DNA from: a bacterium c-19
GTDB lineage: Bacteria > Bacillota_I > Bacilli_A > Erysipelotrichales > Erysipelotrichaceae
NCBI GenBank assembly: GCA_009917405.1
Contig: QZED01000024.1
Location: forward strand, 1 to 32,052
DNA length: 32,052 bases
Direction: 5' to 3'
The number at the start of each line of letters is the position of its first letter. Positions within the stretch are counted from its first letter, which is position 1. Below the pieces are notes generated by a model that was given only the letters and a program-made list of their open reading frames with translations, did not search any database and was not told where the DNA came from. Below, piece by piece: positions 24,794 to 32,052 of this stretch. The position numbers were made by a program, and so were the translations under genes.

Positions 24794-25039
24794 ATGGAAT
24801 TTAATGAATTTTTTGTACAAGGTATGGCAGTATTGGCTGCCGGTATTGCAATGTTAGTAGGTGTGGGACCGGCAATCGGTCAGAGTTTGACTGCCAGTAA
24901 AGCAGTAGAGGGAATTTCACGTAATCCAGATGCGGCAGGCAAGGTGAGAAGTGTCATGGTCTTAGGTATTGCATTGGCGGAAACAACCGGTATCTACTCA
25001 TTGATTATTGCCCTTCTTTTGATTTTCTTAAAGGCATAA
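24794..25039 (+). CDS. atpE: ATP synthase F0 subunit c, sodium-type signature
   Basis: The 81-residue hairpin of two helices forms the rotating c ring. The ion-carrying glutamate is E63 in ALAETTGIYSL. The helix 1 motif GVGPAIGQ supplies Q30, and helix 2 supplies T64, T65 and Y68. In the structurally known sodium c ring of Ilyobacter tartaricus the ligands are Q32, V63, E65, S66 and a T67-bound water, with Y70 locking the site; all are present here with serine replaced by threonine. Proton-type c subunits normally lack the glutamine and the hydroxyl residue. The R41-x-P loop region reads ISRNPDAAGK. AGGAGG lies 8 bases before the ATG. Confidence 0.95.
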   Translation: MEFNEFFVQGMAVLAAGIAMLVGVGPAIGQSLTASKAVEGISRNPDAAGKVRSVMVLGIALAETTGIYSLIIALLLIFLKA

Positions 25040-25080
25040 CAAGCTGAGAGAAAAGATAAAGGAAGGAGGCTTTTTCACAA

Positions 25081-25605
25081 ATGAATTTAGATTTTGATAT
25101 CTATGCGTATTTACGTTTAAGCCCAAGTGATGTCATCATTGTATGTATATCAACCTTTCTGCTTGTGATTGTCGCAAAACGCTTTTTTTGGGATAAGGTC
25201 TTAGCTTTTTTAGATGCTCGACAGGCAGCGATTCAGGCTGACATTGACTCCGGCGCAAAACAGCGCTCTGAGGGAGAAGCATATAAGGCTGAGTATGAAA
25301 AGCAATTAGCGAATGCGTCCAAAGAAGCACATGAATTACTGGAAAGCGCAAAAACGAATGCGGCTCAGGAAAAACGTGAAATTCTAAGTGCTGCAAAGTC
25401 GGAAGCAGATAATATAAAAACAAAGGCGCTTGCGGATATTGAACGAGAAAAAACAGCGGCACGCGAAGAAATGAAACAGGCGATTGTCGATGTAGCGTTT
25501 GAAGCAGCGAAGCAAATCGTAGATAAAGAAATAGATGAACAGGCACATAAGCGTTATGTGGATGATTTTATCGAACACGCAGGTGATGAAACATGGCAAG
25601 CCTAG
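25081..25605 (+). CDS. atpF: ATP synthase F0 subunit b
   Basis: The 174-residue peripheral-stalk protein has one N-terminal membrane helix (about 17-33, DVIIVCISTFLLVIVAKRFF) and a long charged coiled coil (40-150) rich in Lys, Glu and Ala, as expected for the dimeric stator that links subunit a to F1 via delta. GGAAGGAGG precedes the ATG by 10 bases. The gene overlaps atpH by 13 bases. Confidence 0.93.
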   Translation: MNLDFDIYAYLRLSPSDVIIVCISTFLLVIVAKRFFWDKVLAFLDARQAAIQADIDSGAKQRSEGEAYKAEYEKQLANASKEAHELLESAKTNAAQEKREILSAAKSEADNIKTKALADIEREKTAAREEMKQAIVDVAFEAAKQIVDKEIDEQAHKRYVDDFIEHAGDETWQA

Positions 25606-26159
25606 CACTGAGCTACAGTGATGCGTTATATGAAATCGCTGTTGAGGAAGATAAAACGGCAGCTTATTTGAAACAGTTGCAGCTTATTGAAGAACAGCTG
25701 ATGCATCATCAGACGTTTTTTCAAATTTTAAAGCATCCGAAAATTGCGAAGGAACAAAAAAAGCAAAGTGTGGAAGAGGTATTCGGGAAAGATACCGATT
25801 TAACGGTTTTAAATTTTCTGAAGCTGTTAATTGATAAAGGAAGATTTCAGGAAATAGCGGAAATCACCAAAGAGTTTGCGAAGCGATATCGCAAAGAACA
25901 CAATATTGTCATTGCCTATGTGAAAAGTGCAAAAGAACTGTCGACAGACGAACAAAAGCGTTTGATTGATCTTTTGGAACAAAAGCTGTCAAAGCAGGTG
26001 GAGTTAAATCTATCCGTAGAGGAAGAACTGCTTGCCGGCATGAGAATTAAGATCAATGATGTTGTGCTGGATTATACAGCCCTCGGACATCTTGCACATT
26101 TAAAGCATATGGCAAAAATAAGTGATCAATATACGGAAAGTGAGGGTGAAAGCGAATGA
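25593..26159 (+). CDS. atpH: ATP synthase F1 subunit delta
   Basis: The 188-residue delta (OSCP-like) subunit joins the peripheral stalk to the top of F1. It opens with [16 protein letters not shown] (the conserved Y-A/S-x-A-L-x-E-x-A motif) and ends with the family pattern [20 protein letters not shown], where G-x-x-I-x-x-x-D-x-V-x-D is typical. Its start lies within atpF and its stop overlaps the atpA ATG (ATGA), so it is translationally coupled on both sides. Confidence 0.93.
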   Translation: MASLALSYSDALYEIAVEEDKTAAYLKQLQLIEEQLMHHQTFFQILKHPKIAKEQKKQSVEEVFGKDTDLTVLNFLKLLIDKGRFQEIAEITKEFAKRYRKEHNIVIAYVKSAKELSTDEQKRLIDLLEQKLSKQVELNLSVEEELLAGMRIKINDVVLDYTALGHLAHLKHMAKISDQYTESEGESE

Positions 26160-27676
26160 GCTTAAATCCGGAAGAAATAAGTAAGCTGATCAAGCAACAG
26201 ATCAAGCGATATGATGAAGAGTTGGAAATCGATGAAACCGGTACGATTATAACCGTCGGAGACGGGATCTCATTAATACACGGACTACAGAATGCAATGG
26301 CGGGAGAGCTTTTGGAATTCCCCGGTGATATATACGGTATGGTGATGAACTTAGAAGAAGATCACGTAGGTGCCGTGCTGATGGGTGATGAGCGAGGAAT
26401 CAAAGAAGGCGATGAAGTAAAACGTACCGGACGTATTGTCGAAGTTCCGGTAGGAGACTGCATGTTGGGACGCGTGGTGAACGCATTAGGTCAGGCAATT
26501 GACGGCAAGGGAGCGATTCAAAGTGATGTTTATCGTCCGATTGAACGTGTTGCCCCGGGTGTTATGACCCGTAAAAGTGTACATCAGCCGCTCCAGACAG
26601 GTTTAAAAATTATTGATTCCATGATTCCGGTTGGCAGAGGACAGCGTGAGTTAATTATTGGTGATCGTCAAACCGGTAAAACGGCAATTGCGATCGATAC
26701 GATCATCAACCAAAAGGATACCGGTATCAAATGCATATATGTGGCGATTGGTCAAAAAGCGAGTACTGTAGCACAAATTGTCGAGAAACTGCGCGCACAT
26801 GATGCGTTGGAATATACAACGATTGTGGCTTCCACTGCTTCTGAGCCGGCACCCTTGCAATATATCGCACCGTATGCCGGATGCGCAATCGGTGAGGAAT
26901 GGATGGAAAAGGGCGAAGATGTTTTAATCGTCTATGATGATTTAAGTAAGCATGCAGTTGCTTATCGTACAATGTCATTATTATTGAAGCGTCCACCAGG
27001 TCGTGAAGCATATCCGGGTGATGTCTTTTACTTACATTCCCGCTTATTGGAACGTGCGGCGAAGCTGAACGATGAATTGGGCGGCGGCAGCTTAACCGCA
27101 TTACCGATTATCGAAACACAGGCAGGTGATATTTCTGCCTATATTCCGACCAACGTCATATCAATTACCGACGGGCAAATCTTTTTACAGACGGAATTAT
27201 TCAATGCCGGGGTACGTCCGGCGGTAGACAGCGGTTTATCCGTATCACGTGTCGGAAGCGCAGCGCAGATCAAGGCAATGAAGCAGGTATCCGGATCATT
27301 GAAGCTTGAATTAGCACAATTCAGAGAAATGCAGGCATTTGCGAAATTCGGCAGTGATCTTGATGCGACAACCAAAGAAACATTGAATCACGGAGAGCGA
27401 TTGACACAGCTGTTAATCCAGAATCAATATGATCCGATGAATGTCTGTGATCAGGTGATTTCGCTTTATGCGGCAAAGCATAAGTTCTTGAAAGATGTTG
27501 CGGCTGAAAATGTCCGCAGCTACGAAAAAGAAATGCTGAAATATATGAAACGAGAACATGCGGATATTATCGATGAAATCAATCGTGTTAAAGCACTCGA
27601 TGAAGCGTTGGAGACAAAGCTGAATCAGGCGCTGGCGGCATTTGCGCCGATCTATCAAAAGTTGATCGAAGGTTAA
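26156..27676 (+). CDS. atpA: ATP synthase F1 subunit alpha
   Basis: The 506-residue subunit alternates with beta in the F1 head and binds nucleotide without catalysing. The P-loop is GDRQTGKT (169-176) with K175. The [20 protein letters not shown] block and [17 protein letters not shown] (the alpha signature, which supplies the arginine finger to the beta site) are intact. Length is normal. It starts in a 4-base overlap with atpH. Confidence 0.97.
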   Translation: MSLNPEEISKLIKQQIKRYDEELEIDETGTIITVGDGISLIHGLQNAMAGELLEFPGDIYGMVMNLEEDHVGAVLMGDERGIKEGDEVKRTGRIVEVPVGDCMLGRVVNALGQAIDGKGAIQSDVYRPIERVAPGVMTRKSVHQPLQTGLKIIDSMIPVGRGQRELIIGDRQTGKTAIAIDTIINQKDTGIKCIYVAIGQKASTVAQIVEKLRAHDALEYTTIVASTASEPAPLQYIAPYAGCAIGEEWMEKGEDVLIVYDDLSKHAVAYRTMSLLLKRPPGREAYPGDVFYLHSRLLERAAKLNDELGGGSLTALPIIETQAGDISAYIPTNVISITDGQIFLQTELFNAGVRPAVDSGLSVSRVGSAAQIKAMKQVSGSLKLELAQFREMQAFAKFGSDLDATTKETLNHGERLTQLLIQNQYDPMNVCDQVISLYAAKHKFLKDVAAENVRSYEKEMLKYMKREHADIIDEINRVKALDEALETKLNQALAAFAPIYQKLIEG

Positions 27677-27680
27677 GCAG

Positions 27681-29937
<2,257 letters not shown>

Positions 29938-29940
29938 CTT

Positions 29941-30333
29941 ATGATCCATATTAAGATCATAACCCCGCAGGGTCTATATAAAGAAAGTGATGTAGAGGCT
30001 GTTCATCTACGCAGCGTTGAGGGCGAAATGACCATACTTCCGCATCATACTCCGTTAGTCGCAATGCTTGAAACCTGTAAGCTGCGCCTGATGAATGACG
30101 GTGTCTATAAGGACTATGCGTTAGCTGGAGGAATGCTGCATTTTCAAGACGATCAGGCAAACATCTTGACTGATGCGATTGAAGGACAGGAAGAAATCGA
30201 TATCGAACGTGCCCATCGTTCCAAGGAACGTGCCGAGCAGCGTTTAGCAAAAAAGGACTCAAGCACAAATATCAAACGTGCCCAAGTAGCTTTAGCTAAG
30301 GCAATCAATCGTATTAATGTATATGGTAAATAA
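29941..30333 (+). CDS. atpC: ATP synthase F1 subunit epsilon
   Basis: The 130-residue subunit at the foot of the shaft, which can inhibit ATP hydrolysis. The N-terminal beta sandwich has VEAVHLRSVEGEMTILPHHT (18-37) and YALAGGMLHF; the C-terminal helical hairpin (DIERAHRSKERAEQRL, KRAQVALAKAINRI) is present, so the long inhibitory form is encoded. ATG lies 3 bases behind the atpD stop, with GGAAGG as ribosome site. Confidence 0.95.
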   Translation: MIHIKIITPQGLYKESDVEAVHLRSVEGEMTILPHHTPLVAMLETCKLRLMNDGVYKDYALAGGMLHFQDDQANILTDAIEGQEEIDIERAHRSKERAEQRLAKKDSSTNIKRAQVALAKAINRINVYGK

Positions 30334-30337
30334 AAAA

Positions 30338-30374
30338 TGAATCAGCCGAGTATAACGCTCAGCTGATTTTTTTG
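30338..30374 (+). terminator. Terminator of the ATP synthase operon
   Basis: AATCAGC-CGAG pairs with GCTC-AGCTGATT (30340-30350 with about 30357-30368), followed by seven T. It begins directly behind the atpC stop codon and is the only strong terminator in the upp-atp transcript. Confidence 0.88.
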
Positions 30375-30407
30375 TTTATATAATTAGTTCGTAGTTCTGC
30401 CCACACA

Positions 30408-30478
30408 ATATCCTATTTTCGCTGTTTTATTGTACCAAGAGCCTACATTATCTTATGTCGGATAGTAAAATAAGGTAT
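30408..30478. repeat. Imperfect inverted repeat upstream of the XRE gene
   Basis: ATATCCTATTTT (30408-30419) and AAAATAAGGTAT (30467-30478) are complementary at 10 of 12 positions, flanking ACAT-N6-ATGT (about 30444-30457). The region contains no gene and lies 67-137 bases before the regulator start, where autoregulatory sites are common. The spacing between arms is large, so this may be chance. Confidence 0.3.
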
Positions 30479-30544
30479 TTCTCGCTTTGTGTCCTGTTTT
30501 TTATCTGACGGTTTTGATAGGCTTTTAATGAAAGGAGAAAAAGA

Positions 30545-31054
30545 ATGAATAAAGAAAAAATCGGAAAGTTCTTAAGAGAACTTCGTAAGCAAAAAGGACT
30601 TACCCAAGAACAAATCGCAGAAAAATTTAATGTATCAAATAGAACAATATCTCGTTGGGAGAATGGTTACAATATGCCGGATTTAGATATTTTGATTGAA
30701 ATATCAGATTATTATGAAGTTGACTTACGGGAAGTTCTGAACGGAGAAAGGAAAAGCGAGAATATGGATAAAGAAATACAAGATACTGTATTACAGGCGG
30801 TGAATTATACAAACACAGAAGCAGAACGATACAATAAACGGGTGCGGATATGCAATGGTACAGCGATGCTTTTAATATTAGCCTACACGCTTTTGAAAGA
30901 TACGAGCCTTTATGATAATTCAAAAATAGCGGTTGGATTGGATATTGTGCAGGGATTTGCAGTGGGAATGCTAATGGTGGGGTTGCTGTATTCAAGTTAC
31001 TATGGCAAGAAAATACGAGCGTTTAATAAACGAATGATTAAAAGACAAGGATAA
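30545..31054 (+). CDS. XRE-family regulator with membrane anchor
   Basis: A 169-residue protein. Residues 6-60 form a helix-turn-helix of the Xre/Cro type (LRELRKQKGLTQEQIAEKFN, then NRTISRWENGYNMPDL). A hydrophilic linker (66-98) is followed by two hydrophobic helices (about 103-117 and 128-151) and a basic end (RAFNKRMIKRQG). XRE proteins with such a tail are common in Bacillota; the membrane part presumably senses a signal or tethers the DNA-binding domain. AAAGGAG lies 8 bases before the ATG. No target is visible; neighbours are the ATP synthase operon and a convergent membrane-protein gene. Confidence 0.88.
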   Translation: MNKEKIGKFLRELRKQKGLTQEQIAEKFNVSNRTISRWENGYNMPDLDILIEISDYYEVDLREVLNGERKSENMDKEIQDTVLQAVNYTNTEAERYNKRVRICNGTAMLLILAYTLLKDTSLYDNSKIAVGLDIVQGFAVGMLMVGLLYSSYYGKKIRAFNKRMIKRQG

Positions 31055-31116
31055 ACTATGCTTTGTTGAGTAATTACAGTGAATGAAAAAAACGAAAATC
31101 CGACAGCGACAAAAGA

Positions 31117-31173
31117 AAAAGAGTGAAGTGCTTAGCTTCTTATCGATTTGCTTAAACACTTCGCTCTTTTTTT
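31117..31173. terminator. Bidirectional terminator between convergent genes
   Basis: AAAGAG-T-GAAGTG (31117-31130) pairs with CACTTC-GCTCTTT (31157-31170). Each strand ends in a T run (TTTTTTT rightward, CTTTTTCTTTT leftward). It lies between the XRE gene and the convergent zinc-ribbon gene and serves both. Confidence 0.85.
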
Positions 31174-31199
31174 ATGAATTAATTTATCCTTTTATGAAT

Positions 31200-31769
31200 C
31201 TATGCTTCATCTAAAAGATGTTGAACCGCACTCCATTCAATGGTAGGAAGATTATTTTGTAAAGAATTTGATACCTGTTGTTTCTTGCGGCTGAACAGAA
31301 TCATTTTATAAGCGAAAACACCTGCCGCCAATGCAAAGAACACACCGGCAAAGATCGCAGCCATCATCAGCTTGTTTTCTTCCATATACAAATAACCGCC
31401 GATTCCTACTATGATACCGACAATTACAAGGGCAAACGGCCAAGAATAAACATCCTTTTTCGCACCGCTGATCGCCCATGACTGCGGCTTATGGCAATAC
31501 GGACAATCATCTTTAAATGCTAATGAATAAATTTGTTTTTCTGTCGCATTTGTATGCGCACGCTTTACTTCTCTCACAAGATTTTCATGCGTCATTTCGT
31601 CTAATTTCATCTGTTTTTTTTCATTCAAGTTTTTGAAATTGCTGTTAAGTTCAGCCGTTGCTTCAATGGTGGCAGCCAGTTTGCCGCTTTCCTTTAAGCA
31701 ATGCTCGCAACAGAAAGAATACGGAATCTCAATCGATTCACTTTGTTTGTGTTTGTAATATGTACTCAT
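31200..31769 (-). CDS. Zinc-ribbon membrane protein, unknown function
   Basis: The likely product has 189 residues. Two knuckles, CCEHC (near residues 20-24) and CPYC (near 89-92), could bind one zinc; a Lys/Glu-rich helix lies between them. Two adjacent membrane helices follow (about 110-127, WPFALVIVGIIVGIGGYLY; and 134-156), then a basic stretch (SRKKQQ) and a short cytoplasmic tail. GGAGGT lies 7 bases before the ATG at 31769; an upstream in-frame ATG at 31808 has no ribosome site. I recognise no family name. Transcription is leftward from near 31820 into the shared terminator. Confidence 0.75.
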   Translation of the reverse strand: MSTYYKHKQSESIEIPYSFCCEHCLKESGKLAATIEATAELNSNFKNLNEKKQMKLDEMTHENLVREVKRAHTNATEKQIYSLAFKDDCPYCHKPQSWAISGAKKDVYSWPFALVIVGIIVGIGGYLYMEENKLMMAAIFAGVFFALAAGVFAYKMILFSRKKQQVSNSLQNNLPTIEWSAVQHLLDEA

Positions 31770-31911
31770 TTTCTCTACCTCCGAAAGCTTATAAATGCTT
31801 TTACACACACCTCTTTATTATAGTCTTACATTCTCTTTTCGTCAACAGGCGCAACAGAAATGAATCATACAGTATATGAATCGAAAATGATAATGTCTTA
31901 ATGTAACGAAA

Positions 31912-31939
31912 TTGATTTTGTCCTAAAGTATGTTATAAA
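31912..31939 (+). promoter_or_regulatory. Promoter of the right-edge transposase
   Basis: TTGATT (31912-31917), a 16-base spacer and TATAAA (31934-31939) lie 29 bases before the start codon. A small CCTCA/TGAGG hairpin (31946-31963) follows within the leader and covers the ribosome site, which may keep expression low. Confidence 0.55.
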
Positions 31940-31968
31940 ATAAGACCTCATGAGAAAGTGAGGTTATT

Positions 31969-32052
31969 ATGAGAAAGGTTGATCTTAGAATGAATGAACA
32001 ATTAAAATATGACATTATCAAAAAACTTGTAGTTTCTAATGGTAATAAGAAA
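31969..32052 (+). CDS. Start of a transposase-like gene (ISNCY type), cut by the window edge
   Basis: Only 28 codons are visible (MRKVDLRMNEQLKYDIIKKL, then VVSNGNKK). The opening resembles the N-terminal helix-turn-helix of ISNCY/IS1202-type transposases, where K-Y-x-x-I-K-K-L-V-x-x-N-G-N-K-K-R precedes a Cys/Leu-rich recognition helix. GAGG at 31960-31963 serves as ribosome site. The gene continues beyond the window, so completeness and catalytic residues cannot be judged. Confidence 0.6.
   Translation, partial: MRKVDLRMNEQLKYDIIKKLVVSNGNKK

Overview
The window looks like chromosome from a low-GC Bacillota (Firmicute), most plausibly an Erysipelotrichia-type gut bacterium. The grounds are purine-rich AGGAG ribosome sites, a T-box leader, short AT-rich intergenic gaps, IS1182-type and ISNCY-type transposase pieces, Rpn-type nuclease genes and an F-ATP synthase with a sodium-type c subunit. 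The lineage is inferred from gene style; no rRNA gene is present to prove it.

Layout. (1) Bases 1-1290 are a decayed mobile-element edge: the tail of a surface-type protein, a repeat protein, and a frameshifted C-terminal remnant of a large serine recombinase. (2) 1465-3266 hold lysyl-tRNA synthetase behind a consensus promoter and a complete T-box leader. (3) 3390-4152 is an internally deleted IS1182-like element. (4) 4228-8950 is a strikingly AT-rich island: response regulator, AgrC-like kinase, AgrB-like peptidase and a PadR-like regulator in one operon, then a separately promoted 32-codon AgrD-like pheromone gene whose ring residue appears to be serine, and then a secreted bacteriocin-like protein overlapping a two-helix, immunity-like membrane protein. 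(5) 9130-12000 carry an Rpn-family nuclease gene broken by one nonsense codon, an FlK-like thioesterase and a CotJC/Mn-catalase-like protein. (6) 12220-17094 carry two consecutive fused ATPase-permease ABC proteins and a multi-pass membrane protein. (7) 17195-20752 carry deoC, a MATE exporter and glyA. (8) 20829-22325 carry an Rpn fragment, a CPBP intramembrane protease and a cysteine-rich small protein. (9) 22843-30374 are upp plus a full ATP synthase operon (atpZ-I-B-E-F-H-A-G-D-C). (10) The right end has a membrane-anchored XRE regulator, a zinc-ribbon membrane protein and the start of a transposase.

The most interesting unit is the agr-like island. All parts of a cyclic-peptide quorum-sensing loop are present, but in the unusual order A-C-B-PadR-D, with the pheromone gene in its own transcription unit. 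It is followed by a likely secreted antimicrobial and protector pair. I infer that cell density controls the secreted product; the sequence shows the adjacency and separate promoters but not the control itself. The housekeeping loci (lysS, deoC, glyA, upp, atp) are intact and give the backbone into which the island and element remnants were inserted.
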